From the NCBI GenBank assembly GCA_030710605.1, contig CP092879.1, forward strand, positions 47,016,576-47,080,575: a stretch of DNA of 64,000 nucleotides. Direction: 5' to 3'. Below are positions 54,950 to 64,000 of this stretch, piece after piece. Both the position numbers and the translations under genes were made by a program. Below the pieces are notes generated by a model. It was not told the origin of the DNA. It worked only from the letters and a program-made list of their open reading frames with translations, and did no database searches. This stretch comes from Cordylochernes scorpioides (Eukaryota > Arthropoda > Arachnida > Pseudoscorpiones > Chernetidae). Within the stretch, counting starts at the first letter, position 1. Every line of letters begins with the position of its first letter.

Positions 54950-55512
54950 GTCCAAAGAAGAGTCTCACATGTCTCCATGCATCTCCATCACAGCAGCAGC
55001 AATATCCACTATCTTGGGTGCGTAAAGCTTCTGCTATGGGTCTAAGTCAATTTTCTGCAAGGCTGCGGCCATTGCTGGGCATGAGAATATGTGAGTAGGT
55101 GTTAGTTCCACACCAGGACAGTTGTTGCATGCTTTATAAGTTCTTGTGCCATCTGGATGTATTGTCATTCCTTTATAGTGTTTTGTTCTAAGTCTTGTTA
55201 TAGTTTTGTCAGTTTTCTCTCAGAGTTTATTTCACATATTTGGTCTTTTCGTATTTTTTGTTTGATTATCTTGTATTTTGCCAAAGCATCAGCGTCAAAT
55301 ACTGACATTTGTTCTTTCCTTTGCCTCAGCTTTCTGGCTTCCTTTGCCAATTCATCTGCCATTTCATTACCCTCGATCCCAACATGGGCAGGAATCCATT
55401 GTAGAATGCAGTTCTTCTCCAATGTTTCCAGTTGGGTAAGTAATGAGTGTATTTTCTGCGTGATTCTAGTATTGCCCTTCTGAATTGCTTCTAGAGCGGA
55501 TCTGGAGTCGCA
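54950..55512 (-). pseudogene. LINE ORF2 3' end: RNase H domain and Cys/His tail
   Basis: On minus: CDSRSALEAIQKGNTRIT, CILQWIPAHVGIEGNEMADE and LAKEARKLRQRKEQ form the RNase H part (catalytic Asp in CDSRSAL and in GNEMADELA). After a stop at 55198 a shifted frame gives ACNNCPGVELTPTHIFSCPA and MAAALQKIDLDP. RNase H with a C-x2-C...H...C tail is typical of Jockey/I-clade LINEs. 5' truncated and frameshifted. Confidence 0.85.
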
Positions 55513-55660
55513 CTATAAAATATTATGTACTATAAAACATTTGTATTTTGATACACTAAATACCCCACCTGCTTTAAACTTTGATGTGATAAATGAAGAG
55601 ATATTTTAGGTGCTACCTAAAAATATAGTTGTCTTATTATTGACTGGTTCAACCTTGTAG

Positions 55661-55765
55661 GATGGTTGAGACACGTTCTGGAAAGATGCAAGACGCGTCT
55701 AAGGAGAGAATCAAGACTGAAGGATCTGCCAAACCGCAGCCTGGTGCAACAGTATAGAACAATAG
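55661..55765 (+). CDS. Candidate orphan exon, gene unknown
   Basis: The acceptor AACCTTGTAG (ending 55660) and donor GTATAT (55766) bracket 105 bp open in one frame: WLRHVLERCKTRLRRESRLK and DLPNRSLVQQYRTI. The segment is basic and helical-looking. Composition is much less AT-rich than its flanks, and it is not repeated in the window. I do not recognise the family. It could be an exon of a + strand gene, or a fragment of another mobile element. Confidence 0.3.
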
Positions 55766-55859
55766 GTATATGAATACTATTTTAAACTTGAGGCATTAAT
55801 ATTCCGTAATTTCACTATATGTATGATCAATAACCACTTTGGTTCTCCTTGTTTCAGAC

Positions 55860-55985
55860 ATTTGTAAGTGCAAAGTCGAACTGCTTTTCACATATGTAGA
55901 CATATGGTGCACTTACAGTAAAAGCAATCGCCTACTTCTACCCACCATGATTATCATGGCCTGTACCACGTGTACTAGGGATAAG
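55860..55985 (+). mobile_element. SINE family T, 3' fragment
   Basis: GTCGAACTGCTTTTCACATA, TGCACTTACAGTAAAAGCAA and TGGCCTGTACCACGTGTACT match the family; the tRNA head is absent. Confidence 0.75.
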
Positions 55986-56070
55986 CAAAAAAAGAAACCT
56001 TGAAGACCATTTGTTGTGATCTATATATATATTGACATTATTGTGGCCACACCACTATAATAGAGAAAGT

Positions 56071-56441
56071 AACTCCGCCTTTGCCGGTCCCAAGCCCGGA
56101 TGAAAAAGGAGGAGGGGGAGCAGTAACAAGCTCACTAAAAAAACTGGGCTCAGCTGGCCCGGCTGATTGTACCCTGTAAGGGCTCCTAATCCAGGGATAC
56201 AGGATGAGCAGCGTTTGTACTCCATGTTAGGAACAGCTGCACATGGTGTCTGTTCCTCATGTCTGGAGGCGGTCATTTCTTTTGGAGTTAAGTCGGCCTG
56301 CCACTGAGCAGTGCTCCCAGTCTTAATGACAAAGTCAGACGCATTCTACTTCACCCAGTCATGATGGTTGTCAAACAGACACCATCAAGGGTCACAACTT
56401 GATACCCTAATATGATTGAATGAAGAAAGAAGAAGAAGAAG
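56071..56441 (+). mobile_element. GAA-tailed retroposon family P, full copy 3
   Basis: Perfect 11-bp duplication ATAGAGAAAGT at 56060-56070 and 56442-56452. Starts AACTCCGCCTTTGCC; ends with a GAAGAAAGAAGAAGAAGAAG tail. The 73-codon minus frame is conserved among copies only because the DNA is. Confidence 0.9.
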
Positions 56442-56452
56442 ATAGAGAAAGT

Positions 56453-56797
56453 TCGAGTATAGGTTACAGAAATTTTCACCTTCTCTGATTTCACAGCCAA
56501 CACCTGGTTCATTTAGTTCTTCAGCTGGGCAGGAGTACGTGCGGTGTAGCTCCGCCCATCTAACATGGAGATACCTTCCGACCAGAACTACACTTTAAAC
56601 ACCATAGAAGTTACAGAGCTGGAAAGATAACTTTCCTCTGTTATTGCATGTTAGTCACCATAAAAGATTTAAATATATATATATTTTTAAATGTTTTCAA
56701 ATTGTGTGAGAAATGCCTAAATGTATTTAAAGGGAGAATTATTAATTTATTTAACTTCAAAATATAGTTAATACCGCATGAATACCAAGTTATAAAG
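56453..56797. other. No recognisable feature
   Basis: Spacer with an AT-rich core near 56660-56760; nothing supported. Confidence 0.4.
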
Positions 56798-57480
56798 AAG
56801 GGACTCGGTGACCTAAGGAGGGAGCTTAAAGAAAGACATTTACCTATATGTTAACTAGACACGGTGAGGGCTCCACGTGATATCTAGATACATAACACAC
56901 AGGGGGTTAGAGGTAGACTATCTCACACCGTCATGTATTGCTACACTCCTGAACCCAACGTCCCAATTCCGACAACTCGAAGAACTCGTTGAGTTCACTA
57001 TTGGACAACAAAGTGGAAAGGAGCGGACTAGAGACCGAAGACAGAACTGCTGACACTGCCAACGCTGAAAGCTGGACTTAACGTCACACGCGAGGCCTCC
57101 CATCGGAGTTTTGCACCAGAATCAGCAGACTAGTAATCAGTACCTAGTCCTGGGTCTGTGGAGCGAGCCAAGCTGCCGGAGGAGAAGTTGAGTACCAATC
57201 CACGTTATGTGACACAGGGTTAAAATAGTGGGTCCTCCCGCCCAACGTGGAATGGTAAATGACCACAGCCCCTGCTATGATCACCACAGAGGTGTAAGCG
57301 CTAAAACCCGCCCCGCTGTCAATAGCTACTGTCTAACACTAGCTAGATCCTGCAACAACGTCGTTAGTAGAGCTGGAACACAGGGAAGTCACGGCTCTCC
57401 ATCTGGAACATCTGTTACACACAGCAGCCTAGAATTCAGACTTTATGGTCAGCATATTGCTATTGTCACCGAGTCCCTTT
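56798..57480. mobile_element. Possible TIR element, ~680 bp, class unknown
   Basis: The left end AAGGGACTCGGTGAC (56798) and right end GTCACCGAGTCCCTT (to 57479) are perfect 15-bp inverts. The interior is GC-richer than its flanks and has no long frame (97 codons at 57228, unrecognised). No clear target duplication. Confidence 0.5.
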
Positions 57481-58984
57481 TTATCCTTGGCATTCATACG
57501 GCTTGTAAGTTTTTTTATTAAACCTGATTTTTGGTGATTTGAGTAAGAAAAGCTCAAAGCTCACAAGAATAGCTTCCAACTATTACTATCAAGGTTAGAT
57601 AAATTTATTGCAGAAATATGTTGAATAGAGTATTAAGTTTGGACAAAAAATCTCAACTGGAGTCATGTTGATTTCTATCAATCCAATCAATCAGTTGAGC
57701 CAGTTCACGTCACGTGATATTTATCCAACTTTATGGTGTATCAAGATTTGGTGATCAAGAAGCTTGGTCTGTACAGCTGACAAGGAAATTGTGGCTCTCA
57801 TCAGTAGAGAAGCGATACCAGAGTTGACATCTGAGATTGATACAAGAGTTGGTTTCATCAGGTTTAATTGAAACATCTTTGATTTGATTGTCAAGATTAT
57901 CATTAAAATTCTTACCTGCAGTCTTTAACATATAGGTATTTAAATTCACAATGTAGTTTGTAATATTGTCTTAATATATACTTGTATTAATTTCTTCTTC
58001 CTTTTAAATTTGCGCCAGTATTTTCTCGTTTTCATTAAATGTTGATTTTGTATCATAATTGCTCATATCTTTTCTAATTTTCAAAAGAAATATTTTTATT
58101 CATTTTCGTTCTTATTTTTCCATAATTACATTTTATTCAATGAGCTTGTTTTTGTTATTTTATCATACACAGCAAAGAGAAAGAGAGAGCAAGAATTAAT
58201 TGCTTTTGTTTTATATGTTATTATTTCCAATCAGACCTTTCCCATGGTCAAATTTCAATAAAAATATTAAAATATATCAATGAATATTTTTCTTCAAATT
58301 ACTATGATTAGGATTATTTAAAATCTTTGTTTTTCATTTATTGAATAAAGATTTAAAATAATAGTTTGTTTTATAATTAAGATTATATTTGAAATTAAAA
58401 ATTATATTCTTAATCATTAAATGAAAAGAAAAAAAATTGTTCTAATTAAAAATCAGATTACTTTCCTCTCGCCTCCATTGTTATGGTCAAATATTTAAAA
58501 TTTTATTCAAAATAAAACAATGCACATAAAAATAAATATATTAATTTAAATTTATTAGTAAAATTTTCATTTTAATATTAAGAAGCATCGAATTATTTAT
58601 CTAAGGAATATCTCTACCTTGAATTTTCTACCATTTATATATTCACCTTCATGGTGGCTGACAAAATAATTTTTATTTCAGGGAACAGGTTAAATCAACG
58701 TTTAGTTGATTTCTGTTCCATTAGATGGCGCTATGCCATATATATGAAATATATACTTTTCCAGAAGTAGAACTGATTATATATCTCTACATATAAAAAG
58801 TAAACATATATAGAATTTTAAATAAGATAAAATCCGATTCTAAAAGATATAAATATTGTGTAGTGAGAGATAACTCAAATAATTTTAAACCTGTTAATTA
58901 CCTCCAGGTTAGTTTAAATCAGGAAAAATTAGCCTAGACGGACGTGCTTGGATAGAATATCTTTTGGCTATCATATCATAATTA
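57481..58984. other. AT-rich DNA with an H2 fragment
   Basis: 58670-58760 contains AAATCAACGTTTAGTTGATT and TTAGATGGCGCTATGCCATA, the hairpin end of family H2. The remainder shows no gene or repeat. Confidence 0.45.
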
Positions 58985-59425
58985 AGTGTATTCACTAAGT
59001 TCTTCTTTCTTATCTCCACACTGGGTGAAGTAGAATGCGTCTGATTTGTCATCAAGACTGGAAGCTATTCATTAAAGGTTTACATTGAATGTTTGAATGT
59101 AAAATTGTGGTTGAGGCTTTATGGTATGTGAGACGTTCTAATGAGGTTGTTATTCAGGTCCTGGTGGTCCATATGGAGGGAGGTCCAGAATAGAATATCT
59201 TTTGGCTATCACATCATTATTAATTGTATTCACTAAGTCTTCTTCTTTCTTATCTCCACACTGGGTGAAGTAGAATGCGTCTGTCTTTGTCATCAAAGAC
59301 TGGGAGCTATTCACTAAGTGTTTACATTGAATGCTTGAATGTAAAATTGTGGTTGAGGCTTTGTGGTGTGAAAGATTTTCAAAATGACGTTGTTACTCAC
59401 GTCCTGGTTGTCCATATGGAGGGAG
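58985..59425 (+). repeat. Direct duplication (~230 bp) containing SINE-P scraps
   Basis: TTCTTATCTCCACACTGGGT, TGTAAAATTGTGGTTGAGGC and GGTCCATATGGAGGGAGGTC-type stretches occur twice (58995 and 59240 onwards). The first ~75 bp of each is the complement of the family-P tail. Confidence 0.75.
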
Positions 59426-59707
59426 GTCCGACAGGGATCAGTTCGTGTTCCATCTAGACAGGTCCGTGGTTGTCCAGGTCCTGTGGTGTGGAATGAAACA
59501 ATCCTGCAGGTCCTCAGTATCAGGTGGTCCTAGGTGTAAGGATCCATTCTTCGTGCATCCTAGATAAGTCCTCAGAGTTCAGAGGAATTGAGTGAATCTT
59601 TGATCGTCAGTTACAGGTCGGTAATTGTCGAGAGCAATAATGGCTGTAGGTACACAGAAGATTGTTGTAGCTGCCAACAATTAGAGCTCTCAAGTGATGT
59701 CTTTATA
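59426..59707. other. Unannotated target sequence of the Tc1 insertion
   Basis: It continues after the Tc1 element at 61123. The rejoined sequence is not recognised. Confidence 0.35.
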
Positions 59708-61122
59708 CACTGCGTGACATTGAAAATGGAACACCAAGAAATAGTGGCCAGAAAATTATGCAAATTTCAGGGTAGACGCGCCTAACCGAGTTATGCAAAT
59801 GATGTAAAATGCGCAGCTCTCGTGCGCACAGGGAGCAAGATATAAGGGAAGGAACTTGCAGAAAGGACAGTATTCGTGTCGTTATTTCTTCAAGGAAAAT
59901 CATTGTAGAATTTTTTTTGTGTCAAAAGACACGTGTAATAACAGAGGATGCCAGGTCATCGTAAACGGAGGCAGTTAAGGCAGACAGACGCTTTTACGAG
60001 GGGCATGGTGATCGGACTGAAAAGGGCAGGTTGGTCCATACGTCAAATCGCAGCTGATACACACCTTGGTGCGTCCACGGTGCACCGACTGTGGAGAAGA
60101 TGGTTGGAACAAGGAAATGTGGCAATTTATAGGAATGCCGGTGCAACCAGAGTGACGTCAGCACGTGTGGATCGGCGTATCCTTCGACAAGCAGTGGCAG
60201 CCCCACAAGCGACTTGTACCGCCATCCTGCAACATGTGCAAGACACCCTAGATCATTCCATCTCGACCAGAACCATTTCCCGTCGATTGGTTGCTAATGG
60301 CTTGCACTCATGCCGTCCGCTAAGAAGACTGCCATTGACCCCACCGAATAGGCGCCAACGTTTGGAATGGTGCCGGGCTAGATCGACGTGGATGACCGAA
60401 TGGCACAGGGTCGTGTTCTCAGATGAGTCGCGTTTCTGCTTGTCCAGTGATAGTCGCCTGTACGCGTGTGGCATCGACGTGGAGAAAGGTCCAATCCGGC
60501 AGCAATTGTGGAACGCCCCACCGTGCGACAACGTGGAATCATGGTTTGGGGCGCAATCGTGTATGATTCCAGGTCATCTTTACTTCGTATTCAGGGCACT
60601 ATGACGGCCCAACGATACGTTGATGATGTGCTGCGACCAGTGACACTCCCCTACCTTCAGGGGGTACCCAATGCCCTTTATCAGCAGGATAACGCCCGAC
60701 CGCACACTGCTCGCATTAGCCAACAAGCTCTGCAAGATGTACAGATGCTTCCCTGGCCACCATACTCTCCTGATCTCTCACCAATCGAGCACGTCTGGGA
60801 CATCATTGGACGCCGTTTGCATGCCTTGCCACAGCCGCGTTCAGAAGACGAACTGTGGCAAATGGTTGAGAGGGAATGGAGAGCCATCCCTCAGGACGCC
60901 ATCCGTACTCTGATTGACTCTCTACCTAGACGTGTTGCTGCGTGCATCGCCGTCCGCGGTGGTCCTACTTGCTACTAAGCCGACGCCGTTCTCGCCCTGT
61001 ATTATGACTATCATTTTGAAATAAAGATCACTTATTGTTCGTCCCTGTCTCTCTCTGTCTGCCGAGTTTCATCACTTTCTGGCCACTATTTCTTGGTGTT
61101 CCATTTTAAATGTCACGCAGTG
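59708..61122 (+). mobile_element. Tc1-type transposon, nearly complete
   Basis: Ends CACTGCGTGACATTGAAAAT (left) and ATTTAAATGTCACGCAGTG (right) are inverts extending ~45 bp (GGAACACCAAGAAATAGTGG inside). TA lies at both borders (59706-59707, 61123-61124). The length of 1415 bp is usual for Tc1 relatives. GC content is much higher than its surroundings. Confidence 0.95.
59948..60978 (+). pseudogene. Tc1-family transposase with a single frameshift
   Basis: MPGHRKRRQLRQTDAFTRGM begins a paired-like HTH domain (GWSIRQIAADTHLGASTVHR), followed by a second HTH. The first catalytic Asp is in VVFSDESRF. Near 60462 the frame slips by one base (SRLYA to VWHRRGERSN), after which the protein continues uninterrupted: QQDNARPHTA (second Asp) and YSPDLSPIEHVWD (Glu), about 32 residues apart. 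It ends AVRGGPTCY. One lesion in ~343 codons means a recent insertion. Confidence 0.92.
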
Positions 61123-61394
61123 TACAATCTAAACAACCTTCGCTGTCAGGGAAATGTTAGACATGGACTCTATATTCGGAATTTCTCATTCTCGGTGGAT
61201 AAAACGCTGTTGATTTGGCCAAAAGAGACAATGACCTGGACGTATGTGGGTAGATATTTCCTTACCACACTTGAAGGATTCTACATCAGGATAACAAGGA
61301 AGTTCACATTAAATAATGGATAAATCAAGAAACTAGAGACCACACTGGCAACATTCAGTGAGAAACATTTTAAACTATTTTGGATGCGTATGTT
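61123..61394. other. Unannotated; right side of the Tc1 target
   Basis: A 76-codon frame crosses the Tc1 end and is not credible as it stands. Confidence 0.35.
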
Positions 61395-61660
61395 TCATTT
61401 TAAAATAAAACAATTTTCTACTGCCCTTACTGCAATGATAAAATAAATGGAGGGCCTAGCGCATCAGTGGTGAACCTTCTCAGCGATTTCGCTAGTTTAA
61501 TCTATTTAAAGCGATATGTGGTAGATTAAACTGGCCACAGACCACTCGGAGGGTTCACCACTGATGAGTCAGGCCCTCCCATTATTTTATCATTGTAGTA
61601 AGGGCAATAGAATATTGTTTTATTATAAAAAGAAACATAGGGGTCTAAAATAGTTTAAAT
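61395..61660. mobile_element. Fold-back element family K, copy 2
   Basis: Inverted arms: TTTTCTACTGCCCTTACTGC / AAGGGCAATAGAATATTG, GGAGGGCCTAGCGCATCAGT / GATGAGTCAGGCCCTCCC and TAGTTTAATCTA / TAGATTAAACTGG. The same order is seen at 36650-36840. Confidence 0.75.
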
Positions 61661-61989
61661 ATTGCATAACACAATGATGCTAAATAAACTATGGGTAGAC
61701 AACCCGTTGACTCGTTACACAAATCCTTACAAGATTTTTTCTACCACAAGGACATGCAATCAATAGTCAGGATTCCGTGACAACTTGATAAGCTGTTGCT
61801 TCCTGAAGTTAGCGTGTTGTGGAGAGTTGAACGTATTCCCTCGTGATCCAATACTCCACCATGTAAAGATATGCAAAAATAACTTTGTAGAATAGCGATT
61901 AATACGAATGATTTAAATTGACCGATATCTCAAAATATATGTAGGATGGTTGCGTGTGTGTTGGTGTGGCTTGTGGAAAGGCCGCTGAT
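61661..61989. other. No recognisable feature
   Basis: Spacer of ordinary composition. Confidence 0.4.
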
Positions 61990-62245
61990 AATATTATAAT
62001 TATTTTAATAAAATAAATTTATTTATTTAAAGCCAGAAATATATAAAGAGAAAAGAAGTAACGGCCGTTGGGAGCAAGCCTTGTTGTTTACGACGCGCGT
62101 GGCCAGAGTCCCGGATGCCGCCCGCGCATGCGTAGTCGGATGTTCTCTCGCGGTTGCCGAGGCCGTCACACTACTGCCTGTATGTTTAGTGAAGCTTTGT
62201 CTCAGTTCGCGCTCGCTGAAGCAAAATGTGGTCGCCACATATATT
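61990..62245 (-). repeat. Possible solo LTR or CpG-rich promoter
   Basis: On minus: TGTGGCGACCACATTTTGC at about 62239, a CpG-rich part (CATGCGCGGGCGGCATCC), a TATA-like CTTTATATATTTC near 62040, then AATAAA repeats near 62020. The order TG end, GC-rich U3, TATA and AATAAA fits an LTR. No second copy, target duplication or clear CA end was found. Confidence 0.3.
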
Positions 62246-63091
62246 TCAAATCTCAATTACATGTTTACATTTGTGTAATTATGGAGTAAACCAGCTTGAA
62301 TTTGAACCGCGGCTCGAAATCCTAAACGAATAAGTCGCTATAATAATACTAAATTGTTCATGTGAGCGATTGCAAAAATTTGTTATCTAAAACTAAATTA
62401 AAACAAAATCATCAGCAGGGACATGGAGTGAAAGCTGATCAGTTTCTCTATCTCTCTTTATCACCCAAGGATGAGACCATCAGCCAAATGGAACTAAGAT
62501 TTTGTATCCTTTTTCCCTTCACGCTAGTGCGCTTCTACTCTCAGTTCATGACTGCAAGTAGGATGAAGGAGACTACGATAGAAAAATGATAATTAAATCT
62601 GGAAATAATTCGACCCTCTAATTTGAAAATGAATAAATATTTTGCTTATTTATATAGCCTTTGTTCTTCACAGGCAAAGGACCCTTTTTAAGTTTTCTCT
62701 TTAACTTGAGAGTTATAAATGATCCAACATGTGAATGCTGTCTAGATGTTGAAACACCATCTTTTGTTGGCTTGCCCTCTGACAAACCAAATTGTACTTG
62801 CTTACTTTGACATAATGCCATCTTTCTGTATATACTCAATCTTATGAACACTTTGGAAAGTTTAGAGCTATTTGTACACAGATTTATAATTCACTACTAA
62901 TTCATCGTTTAAATAATTAAAGATATATATACGATGTAAATAATTCTAATATAGCACAATAGTCTGATAGACTTCGTGCTTTTGTAATAATAAAATAAAA
63001 ATATAGCAGATAACTTGCTTATTTTTGTGGTCATAAAATGTGCTGCCAATATTTCTGCATTATGTTTGTTAATAACACATTCTTATATTAA
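62246..63091. other. No recognisable gene
   Basis: Ordinary AT-rich sequence. A 75-codon frame at 62362 and a 77-codon one at 62618 (minus) have no recognisable similarity. Confidence 0.35.
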
Positions 63092-63099
63092 TACTAGAG

Positions 63100-63513
63100 C
63101 AGGGGTGGCGAACCTTTTTATATTAGAAGGCCAATTTTCATTTTACCACTTTTGAGAAGGCCGCATCCATATATACACACACCGGCAATAACGTTGCCTC
63201 GACGTTACTTGGACGTTACGTTTAGTTTTAGTACTAGTGTTGACCGCAAATCGGCGCTGCCGATATAGTGGTATAGTTATGTACTTCATTTTTAGCACGA
63301 CACTTGAATTACTTTTAGAAATTTAAATACTTACATTCACTATATTATATATATTATATAATATATGACATTCGTATTAGATATTTTCAATAAAATAATG
63401 AAAATAATTGATAACTGCGAAACAAAAATTATAATTTTGAATTTATGATAAGGCCACAACTTGGGCAAGAAAAGGCCACATGCGGCCTTAAGGCCGCACG
63501 TTCGCCACCCCTG
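63100..63513. mobile_element. hAT-type MITE with 8-bp target duplication
   Basis: Ends CAGGGGTGGCGAACCTTTTT and AACGTGCGGCC-type (plus: CACGTTCGCCACCCCTG). A perfect 8-bp duplication TACTAGAG lies at 63092-63099 and 63514-63521. Length is 414 bp, with no coding frame. Confidence 0.92.
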
Positions 63514-63599
63514 TACTAGAGCATTAGCCTGTTCTACAAACATGTATAGACTACCGCAACTCTTCAAATCCTTGTTTTGTTCAAATCAATAAGCTTGAG

Positions 63600-63665
63600 G
63601 GATAAGTCTCTTTTAAATACATTTATTTCAAGCTTTCGGGCTCAACCGCCCTTCGACAGGAAAAA
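63600..63665 (-). ncRNA. Hammerhead-like motif of a Penelope-like element
   Basis: On minus: UUUUUC, CUGUCGA (63659-63653), AGGGCGGUUGAGCCC, GAAA (63637-63634), GCUU, GAAAUA. Stem I is UUUC/GAAA (4 bp). Stem II is GGGC/GCCC-like. The core has U instead of the invariant A6, as at 20120, so both copies may descend from one altered master. It lies ~175 bp after the reading frame at 63838. Confidence 0.55.
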
Positions 63666-63837
63666 TTATATTATTTACTAAAGTTTTCAGATCTAATCTA
63701 TATATACATTTGTGAGACGCCCGTGTCTCGAGTGTAATGCGAGGCTTGCCGCGGGAGGGGATGAGATCTTTGAAAAAGCTGGCCGTTTAGCCCATTGAAA
63801 TATCGGAAATAAAAGATTATTTATTGAATCGCAGAGT

Positions 63838-63999
63838 TCATGATACTGAGGGGGGTTTGGTGGCTGCAGGGAATATTACATTGTAAATTTCAGGTAAATC
63901 AATTTTTCTATTGAGGCTATGGAATTTGCTTGATAGGATAGATTCAATGATTAGTCTTTGGTGTTTGTTGGCAATATTGGAACAGTGAATTTTCGGTGA
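63838..63999 (-). CDS. Probable Penelope-like element protein, C-terminal end
   Basis: The frame runs in from the window edge on minus for 53 residues: SPKIHCSNIANKHQ, RLIIESILSSKFHSLNRKID and LPEIYNVIFPAATK, then SVS and TGA at 63840. The pattern R-L-I-I-E-S-I followed by an Asn-containing turn resembles the last helix of GIY-YIG endonuclease domains at the end of Penelope-like proteins. The neighbouring hammerhead motif supports this. The region is too short for certainty, and the rest lies outside the window. Confidence 0.4.
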   Translation of the reverse strand, partial: SPKIHCSNIANKHQRLIIESILSSKFHSLNRKIDLPEIYNVIFPAATKPPSVS

Positions 64000-64000
64000 T

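Noticed and set aside
56055..56276. 73-codon minus frame with hydrophobic LLLLPLLLFHPG segment, also at 370-591
   Set aside because: It is the reverse strand of the family-P retroposon; its conservation reflects DNA copies.
61535..61570. CTGATGAGTC looking like a hammerhead core
   Set aside because: No GAAA follows at the right distance. The sequence is part of the inverted-repeat arm (GGAGGG...CCCTCC).

Overview
This is a gene-poor, AT-rich, repeat-dominated animal nuclear window. It reads as an invertebrate, probably an arthropod or another protostome. The evidence is spliced exons with GT/AG borders, a LIM-only (LMO/Beadex type) gene, mariner, Tc1, Tigger/pogo, hAT and Helitron elements, tRNA-derived and GAA-tailed short retroposons, a LINE, Penelope-like remnants and very long minisatellites. 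No species can be named from the sequence alone.

The only host gene that is clearly supported is the 3' end of an LMO gene on the + strand: two exons (2599-2724 and 6745-6865), a stop and a poly(A) signal at 6906. Its upstream LIM1 exons lie outside the window. There is also a frameshifted, intronless RpS29 retrocopy (10173-10335, minus). A GC-rich, polyadenylated retrocopy of an unrecognised mRNA sits inside a minisatellite (43238-43765, minus). One orphan candidate exon lies at 55661-55765.

Layout: 0-7 kb holds the LMO end with repeats packed into its introns. 7-24 kb is a mosaic of fold-back elements, MITEs, a TRIM-like LTR element and a mariner. 24.5-33.1 kb is a minisatellite with a ~56 bp unit. 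33-37.6 kb holds a SINE, a ~78 bp tandem block, a decayed mariner and an LTR. 37.6-42.2 kb is a minisatellite with a 35 bp unit. 43-44.7 kb is a GT-rich minisatellite split by the retrocopy. 45.5-47.6 kb is an intact Tigger element. 48-56.4 kb holds nested retroelements: a LINE interrupted by a hammerhead-bearing fold-back, with a Helitron at its 5' side. 59.7-61.1 kb is a nearly intact Tc1 element. The right edge holds a hAT MITE and what looks like the 3' end of a Penelope-like element.

The most interesting signal is a dispersed set of hammerhead-ribozyme motifs. One copy (18633-18672, +) has every invariant core base plus three formable stems. At least eleven others keep the core pattern CUGANGA, stem II, GAAA. 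They sit in fold-back (inverted-repeat) elements on both strands. Different subfamilies swap the pair next to the cleavage site (C-G in one, G-C in the other), which is a covariation expected of a real ribozyme. One copy has 11-bp target-site duplications and lies inside a LINE. Another lies just downstream of a reading frame resembling the C-terminus of a Penelope-like protein. Hammerheads in Penelope-like elements and retrozymes are known; the specific families and their fold-back architecture here appear worth describing.
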